64,000 nucleotides of DNA from Thalassotalea sp. 273M-4 (GTDB lineage: Bacteria; Pseudomonadota; Gammaproteobacteria; Enterobacterales; Alteromonadaceae). Positions 44,060 through 52,473 of this stretch are shown here, in pieces. The stretch's first letter is position 1. Every line of letters starts with the position of its first letter. The notes below the pieces were generated by a model. The model was not told the DNA's origin and did no database searches. It saw nothing but the letters and a program-made list of their open reading frames with translations. The stretch spans positions 558,001-622,000 of the forward strand of contig NZ_CP166961.1 of assembly GCF_041410465.1 (NCBI RefSeq), given 5' to 3'. The position numbers were made by a program, and so were the translations under genes.

Positions 44060-45724
44060 ATGACAACAGGCTACACCGGCTATTTTGGCCTTCTAGAATC
44101 TCCTTTTTCGATAGCACCAAACCCACATTACTTATTTATGAGTGGTCGCCACAAAGAAGCCTTGGCTCACCTTACATATGGTTTGGGTGAAACCGGTGGT
44201 TTTGTGTTGCTTACTGGTGAAGTTGGCACAGGCAAAACAACGGTATCGAAGTGTTTATTAGAGCAATTACCTGAGAATACACAAGCTGCGTTTATCTTAA
44301 ACCCAACGCTCTCGGCCAAAGAATTGTTAGCCACCATATGTGATGAACTTGGTATTGACTATGACAGCAATACCGCAACCTTAAAAACCTATACCGATAG
44401 TATTCATCGACGCTTGTTGGACAATCATCATCACAATAAAAACACCTTGTTGATTATTGATGAAGCGCAGCACCTTGATGCGCACGTGTTAGAGCAACTG
44501 CGTTTGCTGACCAATTTAGAAACCCATACAAAAAAGCTATTGCAAGTGATTTTAATTGGTCAACCTGAGTTGCAAGAGCTGTTAAAACGCCGTGATTTAC
44601 GCCAATTGGCTCAACGCATTACCGCTCGTTATCATTTATTACCGTTAACCAAACAAGAAATCAGCGATTACATTACGCACCGCTTGGCTGTCGCTGGCAC
44701 ATCACAAGCCTTATTTAGCCGCGCTGCGATAAGCGCCATTCATAAATTGTCAAAAGGCGTTCCTAGGATAATTAACTTATTGTGCGATCGCTCATTATTA
44801 GGTGCTTACAGTAAAGAGCGCAAAGTTGTTGATAAAAACATAGTATTGCAAGCCGCCACGGAAACTCTAGGCGCTGAAACTTTGGCCATTTCTGTTTGGC
44901 AAAAGTTTCACTTAAACAAAGTCGCCTATGTGCTAACGGCTACCTTGACGTTGTATTTTGGTAGCTATGTTGCGAGTAGTCAGTTAGAGCATTATCAGGC
45001 GCAAGAGTTACAAGCACAAAAACGCATACAACGAGCAGAGCAAAAAGCGCAAGTCGAATATGAATTTAAGCAACGTAACAGGGTCGAGAATCGGTTAATT
45101 AATCAGAGCCGTGATTTAGGTGAGGCATTTTCTACCTTATATCAGCAATGGCAAATTCAATTAACCAGCTCAAATAAAGGCCCATGTCAGGCGGCGACAG
45201 AGTTTCAATTACAATGCTACTGGTACAGTGGTAGCGCGCAGGGCTTTTTAAGTTTACAAACCCCCGCCGTATTAAAGTTCAAAGATGATAATGGCAATGA
45301 CTTTTTTGCTACGTTTTTAAAGTATAAACCCACTGAAGACCGTTTGATTTTGTCGTTTTCACAACAGCAAAAAGAAGTCAGTAAGCAATGGTTTTTAACA
45401 AATTGGCACGGTAGTGCGGCGATTTTATGGCGTGCACCAGATTATTTTGTCGACAAGATAGACCAAAACAGTGAACCAAGTTTATGGCAATGGCTCGAAC
45501 GTCACCTCGCCGTTGTGCAACAACGTGAGGCGAGGGCATTAAATCGCTTTGATCCTTTGCTCATTAATCAATTACAACAGTACCAACATCAACAAGGTTT
45601 GCTGGTAAAAGAATATGCCGATTCCAATACCGTGATTTCGCTGTTAGCTAAAAACCAATGGCAAAAATTGCCACATTCTGAGCAAGCCAGAGGCAATCTA
45701 CCTGCCTTAGCGGGGGAGAAGTAA
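44060..45724 (+). CDS. gspA: ExeA/GspA-type AAA ATPase of type II secretion assembly
   Basis: Inner-membrane ATPase of 554 residues that, with GspB, helps insert the type II secretin through peptidoglycan. FGLLESPFSIAPNPHYLFMS begins the family; Walker A GEVGTGKT is at residues 53-60 and Walker B is LLIIDEAQHL near 128. A single membrane helix (VAYVLTATLTLYFGSYVA) at about residue 292 separates it from a periplasmic part. The end contains a peptidoglycan-binding-like motif (LINQLQQYQHQQGLLVKEYA). GspB starts two bases after the stop. Confidence 0.9.
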   Translation: MTTGYTGYFGLLESPFSIAPNPHYLFMSGRHKEALAHLTYGLGETGGFVLLTGEVGTGKTTVSKCLLEQLPENTQAAFILNPTLSAKELLATICDELGIDYDSNTATLKTYTDSIHRRLLDNHHHNKNTLLIIDEAQHLDAHVLEQLRLLTNLETHTKKLLQVILIGQPELQELLKRRDLRQLAQRITARYHLLPLTKQEISDYITHRLAVAGTSQALFSRAAISAIHKLSKGVPRIINLLCDRSLLGAYSKERKVVDKNIVLQAATETLGAETLAISVWQKFHLNKVAYVLTATLTLYFGSYVASSQLEHYQAQELQAQKRIQRAEQKAQVEYEFKQRNRVENRLINQSRDLGEAFSTLYQQWQIQLTSSNKGPCQAATEFQLQCYWYSGSAQGFLSLQTPAVLKFKDDNGNDFFATFLKYKPTEDRLILSFSQQQKEVSKQWFLTNWHGSAAILWRAPDYFVDKIDQNSEPSLWQWLERHLAVVQQREARALNRFDPLLINQLQQYQHQQGLLVKEYADSNTVISLLAKNQWQKLPHSEQARGNLPALAGEK

Positions 45725-45726
45725 TT

Positions 45727-46677
45727 ATGTCCTATATTTTAGACGCCCTTAAAAAGAGCCAGCAGCCATTAACCTCAATCGATTTTATTAGCGATAACCT
45801 AGATAGAGTTGAAGACTCTGAAACCTTGAACGTGATTAAAAAATCTGTTGCGACAGTTGCCGTTATAGTCGCTTGTTTTAGTGCGGGCTTTTTATTATCA
45901 GGGGGTAAGCAGGTGATTCATTATGCTCAAAAGCCGATGAGCGAATATGAGTTACCTGTTCTGGAAATACAGACCCAAGATGAGCCCTTAAAATGGCCAA
46001 GCTTTAGCAAAGAATACCAAGAGAATGTGTATTTTGATCAACCAGAGCGATTCAATCAGCTCAATACAAGTCGCCAACAAGCCTATTGGCTGGGCGAAAT
46101 TGAACGCCAAGAACAACTTCAAAAAGCAGAAAAACAAGCACAGCAACAAGCCGTTGCCGAGCAAGTAAAACGGGTTATTGAACAGCAAGGCGCTTTAGTG
46201 GCAGCGACTCAGGTTACAGAGCAAGTGCTAGAGCAAACAACTGCACAATATCCCAATCAAACACAAGCTGCAAATCGTGATATACACTTTAACGCCGATG
46301 ATCTTGAAGGCGTTTCGCCTGAGTTATTACAAGCATTTGAGCAAGCCCTTAGCGAAGAACAAGCTCAAAGTAGCACCGCGTCATCGTTAAATAATACCCC
46401 GCTAGAGCCTGAAAGACCTGTTAAAATGGCGCAAGAAGAAATAAAACCTCTTGCCCAAATGCCGCAGTGGTTACAGGATGCCGTCCCTCCTTTACACTTT
46501 TCCATGCATATGTATTCGTCAATTGCCGAACAAAGTTGGCTACGCCTAAATCGTAAAGATTATTATGCTGGCGCGATGACCGATGAAGGCTTGGTGATTG
46601 AAAAGATCTTACCGCAAGAAGTGATTTTACAATACCAAGGTCAGCGTTTTAGTTTAAAAGCTTTATCGAGTTGGTAA
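45727..46677 (+). CDS. gspB: GspB, general secretion pathway protein B
   Basis: Partner of GspA, 316 residues. The conserved start MSYILDALKKSQ precedes a membrane helix (TVAVIVACFSAGFLLSG, about residues 43-59), a long Gln-rich periplasmic linker and a C-terminal T2SSB domain (PLHFSMHMYSSIAEQSWLRL, then GLVIEKILPQEVILQYQG). It works with the ATPase in secretin insertion. No other gsp gene is in the window, which is usual because gspAB often lies apart from gspC-N. Confidence 0.9.
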   Translation: MSYILDALKKSQQPLTSIDFISDNLDRVEDSETLNVIKKSVATVAVIVACFSAGFLLSGGKQVIHYAQKPMSEYELPVLEIQTQDEPLKWPSFSKEYQENVYFDQPERFNQLNTSRQQAYWLGEIERQEQLQKAEKQAQQQAVAEQVKRVIEQQGALVAATQVTEQVLEQTTAQYPNQTQAANRDIHFNADDLEGVSPELLQAFEQALSEEQAQSSTASSLNNTPLEPERPVKMAQEEIKPLAQMPQWLQDAVPPLHFSMHMYSSIAEQSWLRLNRKDYYAGAMTDEGLVIEKILPQEVILQYQGQRFSLKALSSW

Positions 46678-47048
46678 AAAATCGAATAAAAGATAACAGC
46701 GAGATCCTTCTTGTGATGAGGGATCTTAAAAGTTTCAAAGTGACTTTGTACGATCGGGTTGCGCTTTCATATTAATCAGCAATATTAATGTGTTATATCG
46801 ATTTTTTTCAGTCGCCTCAGCTACTGAATTAGTTAATTTCCTCTTATAAGGTAGCCTTCTTTTCATAAACAATATTTTCACAAACCACTTCACTTGAAAG
46901 TACCTATAAACTTTTCTCAATAAAATATTTGCAGGTTTACTAAGCCGTTCTTAATTCAAAATCTTTGTTTTTTGCCTAAATTTATCCGCATTTTTGCTGT
47001 TTGATCTTGCGCTTTGAGTTTCAGACAAAGCTAAAAGGGGGGAATATT

Positions 47049-47062
47049 TTGATATAAATCAG
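47049..47062. promoter_or_regulatory. Possible FNR/EtrA box
   Basis: TTGATATAAATCAG matches the FNR consensus TTGAT-N4-ATCAA at nine of ten defined positions. It is about 234 bp before the first gene of the anaerobic module, which implies a long leader if it controls that operon, or control of a different transcript. Confidence 0.4.
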
Positions 47063-47090
47063 ATAACTGTCCGATAACTGTTAATACATT

Positions 47091-47126
47091 AAAAAAACCT
47101 AATTTAGTAACCACTAAATTAGGTTA
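47091..47126 (-). terminator. Strong minus-strand terminator in the intergenic region
   Basis: Read on the minus strand, AACCTAATTTAGT pairs perfectly with ACTAAATTAGGTT around GGTT and is followed by seven T. No annotated gene on the minus strand ends here, so it may end an unannotated small RNA that begins within 47130-47295. Confidence 0.6.
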
Positions 47127-47295
47127 GGCTGATATTGAGCGTATAACAAAGCTTCAAACGTTGAACCTTTAATAGGCGATAAAACTATGTCGCTACCTAT
47201 ATAGAAATTATTTTAAACGTGCGATTTACGATGATTAAGGTGCTCTTAGTGATGTGTGGAAAGTTAGAAAATAAATTATTCAGAGTGCTTAGCTT

Positions 47296-47511
47296 ATGAA
47301 AATCTATAGCCTAATTTCCGTTGTCTTTTTCGGTTATCTCTTCTCTCTTTCAGTCTCATTTGAACCGTCAGCAACAACCCCTGTCAGTCAATCACTCTCT
47401 AATAAATCAACAGCAAAGCATCATACCCTGGAGCAATTCGCACACGATTTATATTTACCTGCAAAGAATGACTTTAAATTTATTAACAACTTACATCGAG
47501 GTTCATTATGA
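47296..47511 (+). CDS. Small exported protein at the head of the respiration operon
   Basis: Protein of 71 residues with an N-terminal hydrophobic signal (MKIYSLISVVFFGYLFSLSV). The remainder is short and polar (KHHTLEQFAHDLYLPAKNDF). Its stop overlaps the next start (ATGA), so the two are translationally coupled, which is the main evidence it is real. No family is recognised. The ribosome-binding site is weak. Confidence 0.5.
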   Translation: MKIYSLISVVFFGYLFSLSVSFEPSATTPVSQSLSNKSTAKHHTLEQFAHDLYLPAKNDFKFINNLHRGSL

Positions 47512-47834
47512 AAAAACTAATGTTAGGCGTACTGCTTGCTGGTCTGTCTTTAAGCGCAGCAGCTGATCCCGTTAAAGGTCAAAAATATTACCTTAAATAT
47601 TTGCGACCTTTGTTTAACTACAACGGTCAAGTATTTGCGACTCAGCACTTACAAATGGAGTGGGGAACCTACTTTAAAGACGGTGGCGAACAATTCATCA
47701 AAGAATTTAGTAAAAAACACCCAGAAGCCGCTGAGTTCTTGGCGAGTAAGAAGTTCCAAAAAATTGCACCACATATCAAAGACTTCGCAGTGAAATATGC
47801 AGCGGATAGTGGTGAACTGCCTAATTGTAATTAA
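47508..47834 (+). CDS. Small periplasmic protein, cytochrome-like but without heme motif
   Basis: Protein of 108 residues with a clear signal peptide (MKKLMLGVLLAGLSLSAAA). The mature start PVKGQKYYLKYLRPLFNYNG and the end FAVKYAADSGELPNC resemble small c-type cytochrome-like proteins found beside molybdenum reductases, but no CxxCH heme-binding motif is present. The only mature Cys is near the C-terminus. It could be a structural subunit or a former cytochrome. CGAGGTTCATT precedes the start and the DUF3373 porin follows 20 bp later. Confidence 0.65.
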   Translation: MKKLMLGVLLAGLSLSAAADPVKGQKYYLKYLRPLFNYNGQVFATQHLQMEWGTYFKDGGEQFIKEFSKKHPEAAEFLASKKFQKIAPHIKDFAVKYAADSGELPNCN

Positions 47835-47854
47835 TGGATTAAAAGGAAAATATT

Positions 47855-49267
47855 ATGAAGCACTCAACATTATCTCTTGCCGTAGCCCTTGGCTTAGCTT
47901 TTCCTGCTGTTGCAGATCAAAGTAAAGATATTGAAGAATTAAAACAACAAGTTAGAGAGCTACAAATTAACACTGCCGGTCATAACTTAAAATTTGGTGT
48001 CGATTATCGTGTAACCCACGACAGCATCGAATACAAAAGAGCCGACGATTCAACCAATAAAAACAGTTCACTACTTGCCAACCGTTTACTGCTTAACATG
48101 GGCTACCAGTACAATGAAAAATTGGTTTTTCGTGGTCAGCTTTCTTACAACAAAGCCTATGGTGAAGTCGTTGTGCCAGATCAAATGGGCTTTTCAGGCT
48201 TTGACTGGATTGTAAACGAAAACCTGACCGACAATACCGTCAAAGTAAAACAAGCGTATTTCTTGTACTTAGGTGATGCCTTCTTTGGTAATGAAGATAT
48301 AGGCTGGACATTCAGTCTAGGTCGCCGCCCATCTACCAATGGTTTCTTAGGCAATAATCGTGAAGGCTTTGAAGAAGCACAATCTCCATTAGCACATTCA
48401 ATTAACGTTGAATTTGATGGCTTAAGTGTCAACACCCGTTGGGAGAACATCACAGGCTTACCAGGCAGTGCCATCAAGCTATGTGCAGGTCGAGGTTTAA
48501 GCAATGCTCGTTCGCGTTTTGATATGATGAATGCCGATTATGCTGAAGATGAAAACTTCACCGATGACATTGATATGGTTGGTTTTATTATCACCCCATA
48601 CAACAATGGTCAGTACAATTTGCAAGCGCAAATTTATACCGCAGATAACATGCTTGGTATGAGTATGATGGATGTGATGGGCGGCAATATGATGCTTAAA
48701 GACTATGGCGCTTTAAGTAACATGACGGTGTCGTTAGAAGTGAATGGTATTGGTGAATTCATCAATGACTTTTTAGATGAAACTCGTGTATTTGCGTCTT
48801 ACTCGGTATCAAAAACTGACCCGAAAGATGGTGTGATGAACATGATGGGGCAGACCGAGTATATGTTAGGTTCAGCTGACAAAGAAACCGGTAAGTCATA
48901 TTGGGTTGGTATTAACTTCCCAGGCTTTATGGACGGTGATTCATTCGGCCTTGAGTATAACCATGGTGACAAATACTGGCGTTCATTTACCTACGGTGAA
49001 GATACTATGATTGGTTCTAAACTTGCCGCTCGTGGTGATGCGTTTGAGGCTTACTACAACCTACCAATTATCGATAATGCGTTAACCTTCCAGTTACGCT
49101 ACACCAAAATCGATTATGACTACACAGGTTCAAATGGTTTCTTTGGTACCGCAACTGGTGCGCCTATGACCATTGAAGAAGCTTATGGTATGTCACAAAT
49201 GTTTGGTATGCCGGCGCCTGTTGAAAGCGCAGAAGATATCCGAGCGACCTTCAGATATCAGTTTTAA
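47855..49267 (+). CDS. DUF3373 family outer-membrane porin-like protein
   Basis: Outer-membrane protein of 470 residues. A signal peptide (MKHSTLSLAVALGLAFPAVA) precedes a short coiled coil (DIEELKQQVRELQI) and a long beta-barrel region ending in RATFRYQF with C-terminal Phe. Stretches such as LKFGVDYRVTHDSIEYKRAD and SLGRRPSTNGFLGNNREGFE fit DUF3373. Such porins often neighbour anaerobic reductase or metal-respiration genes and may admit the substrate. AAAAGGAAAATATT precedes the ATG. A terminator separates it from the reductase genes. Confidence 0.8.
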   Translation: MKHSTLSLAVALGLAFPAVADQSKDIEELKQQVRELQINTAGHNLKFGVDYRVTHDSIEYKRADDSTNKNSSLLANRLLLNMGYQYNEKLVFRGQLSYNKAYGEVVVPDQMGFSGFDWIVNENLTDNTVKVKQAYFLYLGDAFFGNEDIGWTFSLGRRPSTNGFLGNNREGFEEAQSPLAHSINVEFDGLSVNTRWENITGLPGSAIKLCAGRGLSNARSRFDMMNADYAEDENFTDDIDMVGFIITPYNNGQYNLQAQIYTADNMLGMSMMDVMGGNMMLKDYGALSNMTVSLEVNGIGEFINDFLDETRVFASYSVSKTDPKDGVMNMMGQTEYMLGSADKETGKSYWVGINFPGFMDGDSFGLEYNHGDKYWRSFTYGEDTMIGSKLAARGDAFEAYYNLPIIDNALTFQLRYTKIDYDYTGSNGFFGTATGAPMTIEEAYGMSQMFGMPAPVESAEDIRATFRYQF

Positions 49268-49278
49268 GCGCCAATAAC

Positions 49279-49310
49279 AAAAAGGTTGAAGCCTAGCTTC
49301 AACCTTTTTT
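49279..49310 (+). terminator. Terminator between porin and molybdoenzyme
   Basis: AAAAAGGTTGAAGC pairs with GCTTCAACCTTTTT around CTA, 11 bp after the porin stop. It would let the porin be made in excess, with read-through or a separate promoter for the reductase. Confidence 0.8.
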
Positions 49311-49362
49311 ATTCAAAATTATTCAATTTACAGGCTATGCATATCAAGTATTAGGAGTATGT

Positions 49363-51807
49363 ATGGAAATCCAACTCTCTCGTCGACGTTTTTTGCAAAA
49401 TAGCGTCGTGCTTTCAGTGTTTGGCGGTGTTACCTTATCAGGCCCTGAAGTGCTTGCACTAGGTAAGAGTGTCAATAAAGATAAACCGGCAAGCTATAGT
49501 GTGCCAACACTGTGTGAGATGTGCGTCAACAAGTGTGGTGTCATCGCCGATGTTGAAGATGGCATCGTTAAAAAATTAAATCCCAACCCAATGTTCCCTA
49601 AATCACGAAATATGCTTTGTGCTCGAGGCGTGGCAGGGATTCATGCGCTTTATGATCCTGATCGCTTAAAAACACCGTTGATCCGAGTAGGTGAACGCGG
49701 TGATGGTAAATATATGAAAGCGACTTGGGATGAAGCGTTTGAATATATTAAAAACAAAATGGTTAAAATTCTTGATGAAGAAAAAGATAACCGTTCTTGT
49801 ATTGGTTACTGCGCTGGTGAAGGCTTAGCAGAGCACACCTTCAAAACCTTTATGGCAGACAAATTTGGTAGTGCCAATTACCTTAATCACGGCAGCCTTT
49901 GTTTGCAAACCACAACCGCGGGTTATGGTCTAACCCTTGGTGCTTATGGTCAAGCAGACCTTGAAAATGCCAAATACATTATTATGGCCGGTGCTAACCG
50001 AGCGGAAGCGATTGTCACACCAGATACCCTAGACTTGTTTAAGCGCACGCGTGGACGAGGCGCAAAATTAGTTACAGTCGACCCGCGTTTTACCAATACG
50101 GCCATGCATGCAGACCTTCATGTGGCAATTAAGCCTGGGACTGACTTGGCATTCGTGCTGGCTCTGACTTATGTGGTGTTAACAGAGCAACTGTATAACA
50201 AAGAATACGTAAAAAATAACTTTAATGATTTCTCTAAATATCAACAACATATCCTAGATAATCAATACACCCCAGAGTGGGCTGAAAAAATCTCTGGAGT
50301 ATCAGCAGATACCATTCGCACCATCGCGCGAGACTTTATGGCGGCAGCACCACAAGCGATTTACTACCAAGGTCGACGCTCAACGTGGGGTAAAAATGAT
50401 TTTCAACTAAGACGCGCAATGGCGCTGTTTAGTGCGTTAGGTGGTGGTGTTGATGTAAAAGGTGGCATTGTCTTTGGTGACAAACTACCACTTGCCAAGC
50501 ATGAAATAAATGCGCCTTTATACGCCAATGCTGAGTCTCGTATTGAAAGCGATGCGGCGGCCATTATTGGTGCCAGTGGTTCGTGGGTAGCATGGCGCAA
50601 TATGGTCGAAGCAGGGCAAAGCCCATACCCTATTAGGGGCATGTTTGTTTATAAACAAAACCCAATGCTCTCGGTGCCTGATAGTGGTAGAACAAAGCGT
50701 ATGCTTGAGAAAATGGACTTGATTGTTGTTATCGATACCATGCCAAGTGATACCGCATTAATGGCCGATGTTATTTTGCCTGAGTGTTCTTACCTTGAGC
50801 GTGAAGATCCAATTCGAACGTTTGCGGGCATTGAACCTGCGATTGGCTTGCGTAAAAAAGTCATCGAGCCGATGTATGATAGCAAGCCTGTCATCGAAAT
50901 TATGCGAGGCTTAAGTAAAAAGCTCTCCAAACCGCTGTGGGAAATCACCAAAAAATATGATGAAGATGTGCAAGATGAGCTTTTAGATGAAGATGAATCA
51001 ACCTATTACCAAGAAAATGGGTTTGATCTCACCGAGCCTTATCTGCACTCGCAAGAAGAGCTTAATCATCATGCCTTTGTTGCTAAACACGGTGAAGGTG
51101 CTTGGAAAATGCTACGCGAAAAAGGGGTTTATTACCCAGAAATGGAAGCGTCATTTAAAAAGATTAATAACAACAGTTATCAATATTACCCTGACGATAA
51201 AAAAGTCTACTCGGTGTTGCCAATTGAAGAAAAAACGGATTTCAATATGCTCACCAATGATTTTTATAAGCACTGTGATCCTTGCGACAATCCAGCTGAT
51301 ATTGCACCTTGGAAGCGTACCTTTAAAACACCAAGCAAAAAGATTGAGTGTTATTTAACCAATATGGCAAGGAAAGGGGTCGACCCTATGCCAACTTGGA
51401 AACAAGATGAGTATGTCAAAGTCCCAGTTGGAAAGTTCAAGTTTATTACTGGACGTCATGCGATACAGACTCAAAACGCTACTCAAAATAATGTGATGTT
51501 GCTTGATTTGATGCGCGAAAACTATGCATGGATTAACGATGCTGAAGCTAAGAAACTTGGCATTGAGCATGGCGATATGATTGAGATCAGTAGTAGTGTT
51601 GGCACGGTTCGTATCAAAGCGTATCCGACGCCAAAAATTGTACCGGAGTCTATTTTTTACGTTCATGGTTTTGGTGCAAAATCAGATGGTCAAACGTTTG
51701 CACACAGAAACGGTGCGAGTGACAACGAAATCATAGAAGGGGTCATTGAACCTGTCTATGGCTCGGCCATTATGCATCAAACTCTCGTTACGGTTAAGAA
51801 GGTCTAA
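49363..51807 (+). CDS. Tat-exported molybdopterin oxidoreductase catalytic subunit (PsrA/PhsA-like)
   Basis: Catalytic subunit of 814 residues of the DMSO reductase superfamily. A twin-arginine signal (LSRRRFLQNSVVLSVFGG) exports it folded. The [4Fe-4S] ligands are Cys51, Cys54, Cys58 and Cys86 (LCEMCVNKCGV ... NMLCARG). The Mo ligand is probably Cys180 in NHGSLCLQT, which suits polysulfide, thiosulfate or arsenate reductases rather than DMSO reductase (Ser) or formate dehydrogenase (Sec/Cys with other context). With the B and C subunits following, it forms a quinol-linked periplasmic reductase. The actual substrate is not determinable. Confidence 0.88.
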   Translation: MEIQLSRRRFLQNSVVLSVFGGVTLSGPEVLALGKSVNKDKPASYSVPTLCEMCVNKCGVIADVEDGIVKKLNPNPMFPKSRNMLCARGVAGIHALYDPDRLKTPLIRVGERGDGKYMKATWDEAFEYIKNKMVKILDEEKDNRSCIGYCAGEGLAEHTFKTFMADKFGSANYLNHGSLCLQTTTAGYGLTLGAYGQADLENAKYIIMAGANRAEAIVTPDTLDLFKRTRGRGAKLVTVDPRFTNTAMHADLHVAIKPGTDLAFVLALTYVVLTEQLYNKEYVKNNFNDFSKYQQHILDNQYTPEWAEKISGVSADTIRTIARDFMAAAPQAIYYQGRRSTWGKNDFQLRRAMALFSALGGGVDVKGGIVFGDKLPLAKHEINAPLYANAESRIESDAAAIIGASGSWVAWRNMVEAGQSPYPIRGMFVYKQNPMLSVPDSGRTKRMLEKMDLIVVIDTMPSDTALMADVILPECSYLEREDPIRTFAGIEPAIGLRKKVIEPMYDSKPVIEIMRGLSKKLSKPLWEITKKYDEDVQDELLDEDESTYYQENGFDLTEPYLHSQEELNHHAFVAKHGEGAWKMLREKGVYYPEMEASFKKINNNSYQYYPDDKKVYSVLPIEEKTDFNMLTNDFYKHCDPCDNPADIAPWKRTFKTPSKKIECYLTNMARKGVDPMPTWKQDEYVKVPVGKFKFITGRHAIQTQNATQNNVMLLDLMRENYAWINDAEAKKLGIEHGDMIEISSSVGTVRIKAYPTPKIVPESIFYVHGFGAKSDGQTFAHRNGASDNEIIEGVIEPVYGSAIMHQTLVTVKKV

Positions 51808-51810
51808 TAT

Positions 51811-52473
51811 ATGAACTACGCAATGGCTCTAGATTATCAAAACTGCATCAATTGCCGAGCTTGTGAGGTCGCATGTAAAGAAGAAAACGGCGTTCAACTC
51901 GGTGCAGACAAACAGCGTATCTGGGTGGGTATGGTAGAAGGTCAAGCTAATGGCAAACCTTTTGTTAATCTATACCCTTCACAATGTAATCATTGTATCG
52001 ACGCCCCCTGCGTATCGGTTTGCCCGACTAAGGCTAGCCGTTACATTGCAGGCGGTATCATTAAGGTTGAAGCGGATAAATGTATTTTATGTAAAAGTTG
52101 CATGGAGTCGTGTCCATATGACGCAAGATTTATCGATGACACCAAAACCGCAGTCGATAAGTGTACGTTTTGCGCCCATCAAATCGCCGAAACGGGCACT
52201 ACCGCCTGTCAGGCAACCTGTCCGACTAAGGTTCGCACCTTTGGTGACTTGGACGACCCGAATAGCGATCTTGTGAAACTGCTTGAGAAAAGACGCTTTT
52301 TCTTTCAAAAAGAAGAGCTTGGTACTTTACCAAAACTTTTCTATTTGGTTCCTGAAGATGAGGCATACGCTAAACAAAGCATCGGCCCTAATACCAAAAT
52401 ACACACTTGGGAAGAGATAAAACCGTTGTATGAGCGCGCAGCCAAAAGAAGGAGTGAAGAATGGACACAATAA
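51811..52473 (+). CDS. Four-cluster ferredoxin-type electron-transfer subunit (PsrB/NrfC-like)
   Basis: Iron-sulfur subunit of 220 residues that carries electrons between the NrfD membrane subunit and the molybdoenzyme. Four cysteine groups are visible: CINCRACEVACKEENG, CNHCIDAPCVSVCPTKA, CILCKSCMESCPYDARF and CTFCAHQ with TACQATCPTK. No Tat signal; it would be exported with the catalytic subunit. It starts three bases after the catalytic-subunit stop and overlaps the next gene by 13 bp. Confidence 0.93.
   Translation: MNYAMALDYQNCINCRACEVACKEENGVQLGADKQRIWVGMVEGQANGKPFVNLYPSQCNHCIDAPCVSVCPTKASRYIAGGIIKVEADKCILCKSCMESCPYDARFIDDTKTAVDKCTFCAHQIAETGTTACQATCPTKVRTFGDLDDPNSDLVKLLEKRRFFFQKEELGTLPKLFYLVPEDEAYAKQSIGPNTKIHTWEEIKPLYERAAKRRSEEWTQ

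Larger units (their letters stand above)
46678..47295. other. Intergenic stretch before the respiration module
   Basis: About 620 bp. A weak hairpin follows gspB (GAGATCC/GGATCTT near 46704-46730). An FNR-like site lies at 47049-47062 and a strong minus-strand terminator at 47091-47126, both listed separately. A 61-codon minus frame at 46735-46920 has no supporting features and I do not call it. Confidence 0.5.

Noticed and set aside
46735..46920. 61-codon minus-strand frame between gspB and the respiration operon
   Set aside because: No ribosome-binding site, no domain, biased composition typical of AT-rich random sequence.
47508..47834. c-type cytochrome annotation for the 108-aa protein
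   Set aside because: General resemblance to small cytochromes, but no CxxCH motif is present.
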